This document shows, piece after piece, positions 47,317 to 54,036 of a stretch of DNA of 54,036 nt. Numbering within the stretch: position 1 is the first letter of the stretch; each line of letters starts with the position of its first letter. Location: assembly GCA_038215095.1 (NCBI GenBank), contig JBBQRG010000009.1, positions 1-54,036 on the forward strand, read 5' to 3'. The stretch is from DATACN01 sp038215095 (GTDB lineage: Bacteria > Actinomycetota > Thermoleophilia > Solirubrobacterales > Thermoleophilaceae). The notes beneath the pieces are model-generated. The model made no database searches. It worked only from the letters and a program-made list of their open reading frames with translations, and was not told the DNA's origin. The position numbers were made by a program, and so were the translations under genes.

Positions 47317-47321
47317 CCGCT

Positions 47322-47336
47322 GGTCGCTCAGCGACC
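47322..47336. terminator. Hairpin between RDD gene and FprA gene
   Basis: GGTCGC, loop TCA, GCGACC: perfect 6-bp stem, 5 bases past the RDD stop. It may end that transcript. Its position 7 bases before a TATAAT box also allows an operator role. Confidence 0.4.
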
Positions 47337-47343
47337 TGCTGCC

Positions 47344-47349
47344 TATAAT
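47344..47349 (+). promoter_or_regulatory. Possible -10 box (TATAAT) for fprA
   Basis: A perfect TATAAT in a GC-rich gap, 82 bases before the ATG at 47431. There is no good -35 at the usual distance (TGGTCG at 47321-47326), so a promoter is only probable. Confidence 0.35.
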
Positions 47350-47430
47350 CCGCCGCCGCCGGAAGATCCGCAGGCGTTCCCGCAGGGGGTGCGTCCAATC
47401 CGGCCTGCGTACCCTCGACCTCGACAGCCC

Positions 47431-48843
47431 ATGACGAACCCAGGCACCCCGGACAATCCCCTTCGAGTCGCCATCGTCGGCTCCGGCCCCGCCGGCTTCT
47501 ACGCGGCCGGCCACCTGCTCAACGCGAAGAAGCTGCCCGACCTGACCGCGCAGGTCGACATGTTCGACCGCCTGCCCACGCCCTGGGGCCTGGTCCGCGG
47601 CGGCGTGGCGCCCGACCATCCGAACATCAAGGCCGTGAGCCGGGTGTACGAGAAGACCGCGGCGCACCCGGAGTTCCGCTTCTACGGGAACGTCGAGTTC
47701 GGCAAGGACATCACCCATGAGGACCTGGTCGAGCGCTACCACGCGGTGATCTACGCCGTGGGCGCCCAGACCGACAAGCAGATCGGCATCCCCGGCGAGG
47801 ACCTGCCCGGCAGCTTTGCCGCCACCGAGTTCGTTGCCTGGTACAACGGCCATCCCGACTTCGCCGAGCGCGAGTTCGACCTCTCGCACGAGACCGCCGT
47901 GGTGATCGGCAACGGGAACGTGGCCGCCGATGTGGCGCGCATGCTCGCCCTCACCCGCGAGGAGCTGGAGTGCACCGACGTGGCCGACCACGCCATCGAC
48001 GTGCTGGCCGACAGCGGCATCAAGGAGATAGTGGTGCTGGGCCGCCGCGGCCCGGCGCAGGCGGCCTTCACCAACCCAGAGCTGCTCGAGCTCGGCGAGA
48101 TGATCGACGCCGACTGCTTCGTGGATCCGCGTGACGTTGAGATGGACCCGCTCAGCCGGGAATGGCTCGAGGGCGACGAGGCCAACGCGACCTCGCGCAA
48201 GAACGTGGACATCCTGAGCGGCTACTCGGCGCGCGAGCTCGCCGGCAAGCGGCGGCGCATCGTGCTGCGCTTCCTCGTGTCGCCGGTCGAGATTCTCGGC
48301 GAGGAGCGCGTTGAGGGCATCCGCATCTGCCGCAACGAGCTGCAGCGCGACGAGAGCGGCTCGATCCGCGCGAGGGCCACTGGCGCCACGGAGGACATCC
48401 CCGCCGGGATCGTGTTCCGCTCGATCGGCTACAAGGGCGTTCCGCTGGAGGGCCTGCCGTTCGACGAGCGCCGAGGGACGATCCCCAACGAGCTCGGCCG
48501 CATCGAGGGCGACGGCGGCCCGCTGACCGGCGAGTACGTGGTCGGCTGGATCAAGCGGGGCCCGACCGGGATCATCGGGACCAACAAGCGCGACGCGCAG
48601 GAGACCGTGGACCAGCTGGTCGAGGACCTGGCCGAGGGACGGCTGCTCGAGCCGTCAGATCCCGACCGCGACTCGCTCGAGCAGCTGCTCGACGAGCGCA
48701 AGCCAGAGCACGTGACCTACGAGGGCTGGGAGGCGATCGACCGCTCCGAGCGCGAGGCCGGCGAGCCCCACGGGCGCCCGCGCGTGAAGCTCACGCGCTT
48801 CGAGCAGCTTCTGGAAGCGGCCCGGGACCGGGTCTCGAGCTAG
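47431..48843 (+). CDS. fprA: FprA-type ferredoxin--NADP(+) reductase
   Basis: 470 residues from ATG at 47431, the usual size of mycobacterial FprA/adrenodoxin-reductase homologues. VAIVGSGPAGFYAAGHLL (FAD), RLPTPWGLVRGGVAPDHPNIK, VVIGNGNVAADVARML (NADP), VLGRRGPAQAAFTNPEL, GIVFRSIGYKGVPLEGLPFD and GWIKRGPTGIIGTNKRDAQET. It passes electrons from NADPH to ferredoxin. GTG at 47389 would only add Pro/Arg residues. Its 3' end overlaps the convergent hemQ by 53 bases. Confidence 0.95.
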   Translation: MTNPGTPDNPLRVAIVGSGPAGFYAAGHLLNAKKLPDLTAQVDMFDRLPTPWGLVRGGVAPDHPNIKAVSRVYEKTAAHPEFRFYGNVEFGKDITHEDLVERYHAVIYAVGAQTDKQIGIPGEDLPGSFAATEFVAWYNGHPDFAEREFDLSHETAVVIGNGNVAADVARMLALTREELECTDVADHAIDVLADSGIKEIVVLGRRGPAQAAFTNPELLELGEMIDADCFVDPRDVEMDPLSREWLEGDEANATSRKNVDILSGYSARELAGKRRRIVLRFLVSPVEILGEERVEGIRICRNELQRDESGSIRARATGATEDIPAGIVFRSIGYKGVPLEGLPFDERRGTIPNELGRIEGDGGPLTGEYVVGWIKRGPTGIIGTNKRDAQETVDQLVEDLAEGRLLEPSDPDRDSLEQLLDERKPEHVTYEGWEAIDRSEREAGEPHGRPRVKLTRFEQLLEAARDRVSS

Positions 48844-49519
48844 GTTCGCCGTCGAGTGCGTCGAGGGTGCGCTCGACCGACGCCGAGATGCAGGTGAAGA
48901 TCGGCGTCTCCGACTCGGTGTAGGCGGAGGACTCGGTGGTCCGCAGCTCCTGCACCAGGTCGAGGAACTGCTGTGGCTCGTCGGTGTCGAAGGCCACCAC
49001 GAACTCCTGGTCGTCGAGGCCGAACGAGTAGGCCGTGTTCGTCTCGATGCCTCCGAAGCGCCGCGCCACCGCGATGTGGTCACGCATCACGCGCACGCGC
49101 TCCTCCGGCGCCAGGCCGTACCAGGAGCGCTTCTTCCACATCGGGTAGACGATGAAGTAGCGCGAGTCGGAGCCCTGGCGCGGCTCCAGCGGCCGCTCCT
49201 CGTCCGAGTAGGGCGACTCCTTGGTCATGGCGAGGTAGGAGTGGGGGATCTCCGCGAAGCGCATGATGCCGCTCTGGTTCAGCAGCACGTGCAGCTCGTG
49301 GATCGGCTCGAGCGCCGGGGCGATCGCGCGGATCATCAGATCGCAGTCGCCGCGCGTCCCCACCAGCGAATACGACCTCAGGAAGTGGTCCTGCCCGAAC
49401 TCGTGGCAGGCCGCCGCGAACTCGCGCTTGTGGGCCGCTCGCTCGTCCGCGGGGAGCCGGCGCCAGGCTGGATCCAGCTTGAGAAAGCTGTATTTGACGA
49501 AGTTCTGGCGCTCGCTCAC
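48791..49519 (-). CDS. hemQ: HemQ, coproheme decarboxylase (chlorite-dismutase family)
   Basis: 242 residues from GTG at 49519 (SERQNFVKYSFLKLDPAWRRLP). GTRGDCDLMIRAI, YFIVYPMWKKRSWYGLAPEERVRVMRDHIAVARRF and FGLDDQEFVVAFDTDEPQQFLDLVQELR are as in actinobacterial HemQ. The YP-x-x-KK region and the DHIAVAR His segment are at the expected spots. It makes haem from coproheme with peroxide, indicating the coproporphyrin-dependent haem route. About 15 extra residues at the C-terminus come from the overlap with fprA. Confidence 0.92.
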   Translation of the reverse strand: MSERQNFVKYSFLKLDPAWRRLPADERAAHKREFAAACHEFGQDHFLRSYSLVGTRGDCDLMIRAIAPALEPIHELHVLLNQSGIMRFAEIPHSYLAMTKESPYSDEERPLEPRQGSDSRYFIVYPMWKKRSWYGLAPEERVRVMRDHIAVARRFGGIETNTAYSFGLDDQEFVVAFDTDEPQQFLDLVQELRTTESSAYTESETPIFTCISASVERTLDALDGEPSSRPGPGPLPEAARSA

Positions 49520-49552
49520 GATTCCAAAGTGTGTCGTACTAGAGTGGGCGCC

Positions 49553-51871
49553 GTGCGAGTAGGGCTCGTATCCCCGTACTCCTACACGTATCCAGGCGGT
49601 GTCGTCGGGCATGTGGAGGCTCTGGCCGAGGAGCTGCTTCGCCAGGGCCACGACGTTCGGATGCTGGCCCCGTACGACCCCGACGACCGACTGGCCCGTG
49701 TAACCCATCGAGGCGCCGCGCCCGAGCGGCGGCCCCTGCCCGACTATCTGGTGCCGCTCGGCCGCACGGTGGGCTTCCCCATGAACGGAGCGGTGTCGAA
49801 CCTGTCCCTTGGCACCCGCACGGTGGCGAACCTCGGACACGAGCTACGCAGCGGGCGCTACGACATCGTGCACATCCACGAGCCCAACGCCGGCGCGGCC
49901 AGCTGGTACGCCACCGAGGCGGCCCGGGTGCCCTCGGTCGGCACCTTTCACACCTACTCCACGAACGTCGCCCTCGGACTGTTCGGGGCCCACGTGGCGG
50001 GACTGCGGCGCCTCTACTCGAAGCTGAGTGGCCGGATCGCCGTCTCCGAGGCGGCCCGCTGGACCGCGGAGCGCTGCTACGGCGGCAACTACCGGATCGT
50101 GCCCAACGGGGTGGACCTCACGGCGGCCACGCCGCGCCGCTCCCGCGACGATGACGACGAGCTGCGCGTGCTGTTCGTGGGGCGCGCCGAGGAGCGCAAG
50201 GGACTGCCCGTGCTGCTGCGGGCCTTCGAGGCGCTGCGCACCGCGGGCGTGCGGGCCCGCCTGACCGTGGCGGGCGCCACGCACGAGGAGGTCCGCGCGC
50301 TCCTGCTCGAGCCCGAGGGCGTCGAGGTCCTCGGCCGCGTGAGCGAAGAGGAGAAGTGGAGCCTGCTGGGCGAGGCCGACGTGCTCTGCGCGCCCTCGCT
50401 GGGCGGCGAGAGCTTCGGCATGGTGCTGACCGAGGCGTTCGCCTCGGGTACCCCGGTGGTGGCCTCGGACATCGGCGGCTACCGCGACGTCGTGCGCGAC
50501 GGCGTGGACGGCCTGCTGGTGCCAGCGGGCAACGCCGTCGAGCTGGGAGAGGCGCTGCGCGGACTGGCGCTGGAGCCGCGGACGCGCGAGCGGATGTCGA
50601 TCGCCGCGCGGGAGAGCGCCGAGCGCTTCGCCTGGCCGCAGGTGGCCCGCGAGGTGGTCGAGGTCTACGAGCACGCGCTGGCCCAGCCCTCGCCGGTGTC
50701 CCCGCTGGCCACGACGGCCGCGCGCATCGGACTGCGCCCCGCGGAGGCGGGGCCCCGCAAGGGCCCGCGGCGGCTTCCCTCGATCGAGCCCCCCGACCCG
50801 ACCCCCGTGCGCCAGCGCGCCGCCCGCGTGGCGCGCAGGCTGCTGATGCCGGCTGGAGCCGCGGCCGGCGTCGGCCTGGCCGCGCTCGCCTTCCAGCGCA
50901 TCGGCCTGCACTCGATCGTGCTGGCGGTGCTGGCCGCGACGCCCGTGTGGGTGCTCGTGGCCTTCGCGCTGATGTGCGCCTCGATGCTGCTGCGCGCCGA
51001 GTCATGGCACGCGATCCTGCGCGCTGCTCTGCCCGGCATGCGCGTGCGCCGGCGCGACACGGCCCGCGCCACGATGATCGGCGTGCTGATGTCGGCCACG
51101 CTGCCCGCCCGCCTGGGCGAGCCCTCGCGCGCCCTGATCCTGTCGCGGCGCCTCGGGCGCATGCGCGACCGCTTCCCCCTCGTGCTCGGCACGCTCGTGT
51201 CGCAGACGCTGCTGAACATCCTCGCCCTGTGCGTGCTCGGCGGCGTGATGTTCGCCACCGTCGGGCTGTTCCGCGGCAAGGAGGGCGCGCTCGTGATCGC
51301 CACCGTGGCCCCGGTCGTGGTGCTGGCGCTCGTGCTGTCCGCGCCCTGGCTCCTGCGCCGCGGAGGGATGACCCGCTTCCAGCGGGTCCAGCAGGCCGCT
51401 GCGCTGGCGCGCAACACCATGCTTCAGCTGCGCACCGGGCTCCAGGTGTTCCGGCGCCCGCGCCTGGGCGGCTGGGCGGCTCTCAATCAGCTCACGGCCT
51501 GGGCCCTGCAGTGGCTGGCCTGTTACCTGCTGCTCGTGGCGCTCGGCCTGGACGACCACGCCGGCGTGGGCGCCGCGGCAGCCGTGCTGTTCGCGGTGAA
51601 CGTGACGGCCGCCCTGCCGGCCACCCCATCGAACCTCGGCGTGTTCCAGGCGGCCTGCGTGGCCGTGCTCTCGGTGTACGGCATCGGCAAGACCGACGGC
51701 CTGGCCTACGGGATCATCCTGCAGGCGGTCGAGATCGCGACCGCCCTGGTGCTGGGCATGCCCGCCCTAGTCCGCGAAGGCATGACGTGGCGCGACCTCC
51801 GTCTGAGGGCGCTCCACGCGGCGCCCGTGGAGCTGCGCGCGGCGGCCCGCGGCGAAGCCGCCGAGGCCTGA
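49553..51871 (+). CDS. GT4 glycosyltransferase fused to YbhN/MprF-like flippase domain
   Basis: 772 residues from GTG at 49553. Residues 1-375 are a PimA-like GT-B enzyme: SPYSYTYPGGVVGHVEALAEEL, HIHEPNAG, FVGRAEERKG (Arg211, Lys216) and GGESFGMVLTEAFASGTPVVASDIGG (Glu286, Glu294; EX7E). After a basic Pro-rich linker (about 400-435), residues 440-750 hold some eight membrane helices with ATLPARLGEPSRALILSRRL and VTAALPATPSNLGVFQAACVAVL, the LPG-synthase-TM signature. It probably glycosylates a membrane lipid and may move it across. Divergent from hemQ with 33 bases between. Confidence 0.9.
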   Translation: MRVGLVSPYSYTYPGGVVGHVEALAEELLRQGHDVRMLAPYDPDDRLARVTHRGAAPERRPLPDYLVPLGRTVGFPMNGAVSNLSLGTRTVANLGHELRSGRYDIVHIHEPNAGAASWYATEAARVPSVGTFHTYSTNVALGLFGAHVAGLRRLYSKLSGRIAVSEAARWTAERCYGGNYRIVPNGVDLTAATPRRSRDDDDELRVLFVGRAEERKGLPVLLRAFEALRTAGVRARLTVAGATHEEVRALLLEPEGVEVLGRVSEEEKWSLLGEADVLCAPSLGGESFGMVLTEAFASGTPVVASDIGGYRDVVRDGVDGLLVPAGNAVELGEALRGLALEPRTRERMSIAARESAERFAWPQVAREVVEVYEHALAQPSPVSPLATTAARIGLRPAEAGPRKGPRRLPSIEPPDPTPVRQRAARVARRLLMPAGAAAGVGLAALAFQRIGLHSIVLAVLAATPVWVLVAFALMCASMLLRAESWHAILRAALPGMRVRRRDTARATMIGVLMSATLPARLGEPSRALILSRRLGRMRDRFPLVLGTLVSQTLLNILALCVLGGVMFATVGLFRGKEGALVIATVAPVVVLALVLSAPWLLRRGGMTRFQRVQQAAALARNTMLQLRTGLQVFRRPRLGGWAALNQLTAWALQWLACYLLLVALGLDDHAGVGAAAAVLFAVNVTAALPATPSNLGVFQAACVAVLSVYGIGKTDGLAYGIILQAVEIATALVLGMPALVREGMTWRDLRLRALHAAPVELRAAARGEAAEA

Positions 51872-51959
51872 GCGCCGGCACAGGGCGAGTAGCCCTCGAC
51901 TGCTCCGGGTAGGGCTCCGAGCGGCCCCCTGAGGGCTCCACTCAAAGAGGAGAGAACGG

Positions 51960-53720
51960 ATGCGGAAGCTCAGCTTCGCGGTGGCGATCGGCGTACTGGT
52001 GCTCATCGTCCCGCTCACCGCCGGCGCGGCAAGGCGCGACGGCACCATCAGGACCTACGAGGTCCTCTACGCGAAGGGCGCGTCGTCCGACGGCGCCCGC
52101 GCAGCGATCAAGAAGGCGGGCGGCCGGGTCACGCGCGAGAACCGCGCGATCGGGGTGGCCACCGTGCGCTCCAAGAACGCGGACTTCGCCACCGAGGTGG
52201 CACGCAGCCGGGCCGTCTACGGCGCGGCGCACAACAGGCCGGTGGGTTACGCGCCGCAGGCGCGGCCGCGCGATCCGTTCGCCATCGAGCGCTCGCAGGA
52301 CCAGCGCCGTGAGCAGCGGGGCCAGGGCGGCCAGGTGGCCCACGGCAGCTCGAAAGCCGGCCAGGAGCCGCTGGCGAGCCATCAGTGGGACATGCGCATG
52401 ATCCACGCGACGCCGCAGGGCTCCTACAGCCACCGCAACGGACGCGGCCGCGGAGTGCGCGTGGGCGTGATCGACACCGGCGCCGACGGCTCGCATCCGG
52501 ACATCCGGGGGAACTTCAACCGCTCGCTGAGCCGCAACTTCACGGTTGACGACCCGATCATCGACGGCCCCTGCGCCGACGATCCCGACGGCTCGTGCCA
52601 CGACCCGAACAACGTGGACGAGGACGGGCACGGCACGCACGTGGCCGGCACCATCGCGTCGCCGATCAACGGCCGCGGAATCGGCGGAGTGGCGCCGGAC
52701 GCGGAGATCGTGAACCTGCGAGCGGGCCAGGACTCGGGCTTCTTCTTCCTACAGCCCACCGTGGACGCGCTCACCTACGCGGGGAACCACGGCATCGACG
52801 TGGTGAACATGTCGTATTACATCGATCCCTGGCTCTACAACTGCGCGAACAACCCGGCCGACACGCCGGCCCAGCAGCAGGAGCAGCGCACGATCATCGC
52901 CGCCACCGAGCGGGCGCTCGACTACGCCCGCAGCCACGGTGTGACGCTGGTCTCGGCGCTCGGCAACGAGAACACCGACGTCGGGCACCCGACGTTCGAC
53001 GACACGAGCCCGGACTACCCGCCCGGCAACGAGCACCCGCGCAACGTGGACAACTCGTGCGTGGACATGCCGACCGAGGCGCCCGGCGTGCTGGGCATCT
53101 CGGCGCTGGGCCCGAGCAAGCGCAAGGCGTACTACTCGAACTACGGCGTCGAGCAGACCGACCTGTCCGCTCCGGGCGGCGACCGCCGCGAGTTCTTCGG
53201 CACGCCCCAGTACGGCGCGCCGGACACGCGGATCCTGGCGCCGTACCCGAAGGTCGTGGCCGAGGCCAACGGCGACCTGAACCCCGACGGCACGCCCAAC
53301 AACCCGCTCGTGGTGGAGGACTGCTCGAAGGGCGAGTGCGCCTACTACCAGTACCTCCAGGGCACGTCGATGGCGTCGCCCCACGCGGTGGGGGTGGCGG
53401 CTGTGGTGGTGGGTGCCGACGGCAGCCGCGACCACAGGAACGGCGGGCTGGAGATGTCGCCGCGCGCGGTCGAGCGGGTGCTGAACGAGACGGCGACCAA
53501 GCACGCCTGTCCGAACCCGCGCACGTTCCACTACCCCGATCCGGACCTCGATGCCTCGTACGACGCCAAGTGCGAGGGCTCGAAGCGGTTCAACGGCTTC
53601 TACGGCCACGGGATCGTGGACGCGCTGGGCGCGGCGAGGTCAGCGCGGCATTGGCGGACGGAGCAGGTCCTGAGGCCGATTCGGGGCAACCTTCACACAA
53701 CTGTGTCAAGGTTGCGCTAG
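51960..53720 (+). CDS. Secreted S8 serine peptidase (subtilase)
   Basis: 586 residues with AAAGAGGAGAG upstream of ATG at 51960. Signal peptide (1-23), inhibitor-I9-like propeptide (about 30-90), and a catalytic domain with Asp172 (GVIDTGADGSHPD), His224 (DGHGTHVAGT), oxyanion Asn336 and Ser470 (GTSMASPHAVGVAA). Three Cys-rich loops (CADDPDGSC, CSKGEC, CPNPR...CEG) suggest disulfides. It degrades proteins outside the cell. The C-terminal coding end overlaps the palindrome in front of metH. Confidence 0.95.
   Translation: MRKLSFAVAIGVLVLIVPLTAGAARRDGTIRTYEVLYAKGASSDGARAAIKKAGGRVTRENRAIGVATVRSKNADFATEVARSRAVYGAAHNRPVGYAPQARPRDPFAIERSQDQRREQRGQGGQVAHGSSKAGQEPLASHQWDMRMIHATPQGSYSHRNGRGRGVRVGVIDTGADGSHPDIRGNFNRSLSRNFTVDDPIIDGPCADDPDGSCHDPNNVDEDGHGTHVAGTIASPINGRGIGGVAPDAEIVNLRAGQDSGFFFLQPTVDALTYAGNHGIDVVNMSYYIDPWLYNCANNPADTPAQQQEQRTIIAATERALDYARSHGVTLVSALGNENTDVGHPTFDDTSPDYPPGNEHPRNVDNSCVDMPTEAPGVLGISALGPSKRKAYYSNYGVEQTDLSAPGGDRREFFGTPQYGAPDTRILAPYPKVVAEANGDLNPDGTPNNPLVVEDCSKGECAYYQYLQGTSMASPHAVGVAAVVVGADGSRDHRNGGLEMSPRAVERVLNETATKHACPNPRTFHYPDPDLDASYDAKCEGSKRFNGFYGHGIVDALGAARSARHWRTEQVLRPIRGNLHTTVSRLR
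53686..53715. promoter_or_regulatory. 30-nt palindrome upstream of methionine synthase
   Basis: GCAACCTT-c-ACACA-ac-TGTGT-c-AAGGTTGC: two nested arms of 8 and 5 bp, with only the single bases between arms mismatched. It lies inside the end of the peptidase gene and 17 bases before the TTG start of metH. A TAGAAT box (53718-53723) follows. It looks like an operator over a promoter, though a hairpin role is possible. Confidence 0.55.
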
Positions 53721-53732
53721 AATCGTCGGCCC

Positions 53733-54036
53733 TTGGCAGATCGTGACTTCCTACAGCTGATCCGCGAGCAGGTCGTCGTCTACGACGGCGGCATGGGCGC
53801 GACCCTCGAGCAGTTCGACCTCACCCAGGAGGACTACGGGGGCCTTCAGGGCAAGTGCCACGAGGCGCTCGTCCTGAACCGCCCGGACGTGATTCAGGGC
53901 GTCCACGAGTCGATGATCGAGGCGGGCGCCCAAGTGCTCGAGACAGACACCTTCCAGGGCAGCCGCCTCAAGCTCGAGGAGTGGGGCCTCGCCGAGCACA
54001 CGCTCGAGGTGAACCGCAAGGCGGCCGAGATCGCGC
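53733..54036 (+). CDS. metH: Methionine synthase (MetH), N-terminal part
   Basis: 101 codons, cut by the window end. DRDFLQLIREQVVVYDGGMGATLEQFDL and GKCHEALVLNRPDVIQGVHESMIEAGAQVLETDTFQGSRLKLEEWGL are the homocysteine-binding domain start of MetH (cobalamin-dependent methionine synthase) or a related homocysteine S-methyltransferase. The TTG at 53733 begins the conserved frame, only 9 bases after a possible -10 box, so the mRNA may be nearly leaderless. Confidence 0.87.
   Translation, partial: MADRDFLQLIREQVVVYDGGMGATLEQFDLTQEDYGGLQGKCHEALVLNRPDVIQGVHESMIEAGAQVLETDTFQGSRLKLEEWGLAEHTLEVNRKAAEIA

Noticed and set aside
46216..47991. A 591-codon minus-strand frame with Arg/Leu/Gly repeats
   Set aside because: The apparent repeats are the antisense reading of the RDD-protein repeats. 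The plus-strand product has a recognised domain and a proper start.

Overview
The window looks like chromosomal DNA from a GC-rich (roughly 70%), aerobic, heterotrophic soil-type bacterium. The gene set points to Actinomycetota: a PimA-like glycosyltransferase, an FprA-type ferredoxin reductase, HemQ, DUF3618 and holin-X membrane proteins, and many GTG starts with 4-base start/stop overlaps. Class Thermoleophilia is my best guess, from overall gene flavour only; no rRNA or other marker gene is present to prove it. I saw no tRNA, rRNA, CRISPR array, prophage or transposase gene.

Layout. 1-381: start of a secreted phosphoesterase, cut by the window edge. 537-8129: phenylalanine/tyrosine catabolism. 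It holds phenylalanine 4-monooxygenase, HPPD, homogentisate dioxygenase and a fumarylacetoacetate-hydrolase-type enzyme, two Lrp/AsnC regulators, and an acetamidase, a SnoaL-like protein and an acyl-CoA dehydrogenase downstream of the hydroxylase. 8162-12267: an acetyltransferase, a cluster of three structured palindromic repeats, a second acyl-CoA dehydrogenase, small redox and unknown genes and a decayed peroxiredoxin. 12276-18057: envelope-sugar genes (epimerase, membrane glycosyltransferase, GT2, DUF2064 transferase, methyltransferase) and a beta-propeller lipoprotein. 18054-23214: a flavin disulfide oxidoreductase, a cytochrome-b/molybdopterin fusion, a small membrane protein and a two-component system. 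23199-28634: secreted glucoamylase, an alkyltransferase-like protein, an NmrA-type protein, enoyl-CoA hydratase, an arginase-family protein and a broken cupin.

28665-33521: a CoA-ester catabolic set (carboxyltransferase, BKACE, CaiB/BaiF transferase, MerR regulator). It is interrupted by a four-helix-bundle gene that sits between two inverted arrays of a 7-bp repeat. 33493-39816: DUF2804, nitrilase with a probable ATT start and a palindromic operator, TetR, four tiny stacked membrane genes, YbhN, AI-2E and DegV proteins. 39853-43464: DksA-like zinc finger, epimerase, thioredoxin-fold protein, and a divergent Fe-S unit (IscA/ErpA against BolA-Grx4), then a DNA glycosylase. 43498-47316: frameshifted AarF/ABC1 kinase, FAH-family hydrolase, RDD protein with a repetitive acidic tail. 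47431-54036: FprA, HemQ, a GT4 fused to a flippase-like membrane domain, a secreted subtilase, and the start of methionine synthase behind a 30-nt palindrome.

The two most unusual structures are the three covarying hairpin repeats at 8873-9072 and the 429-bp heptamer-bounded four-helix-bundle element at 30303-30731. The 28665-28708 hairpin, which encloses the carboxyltransferase start codon, comes next.
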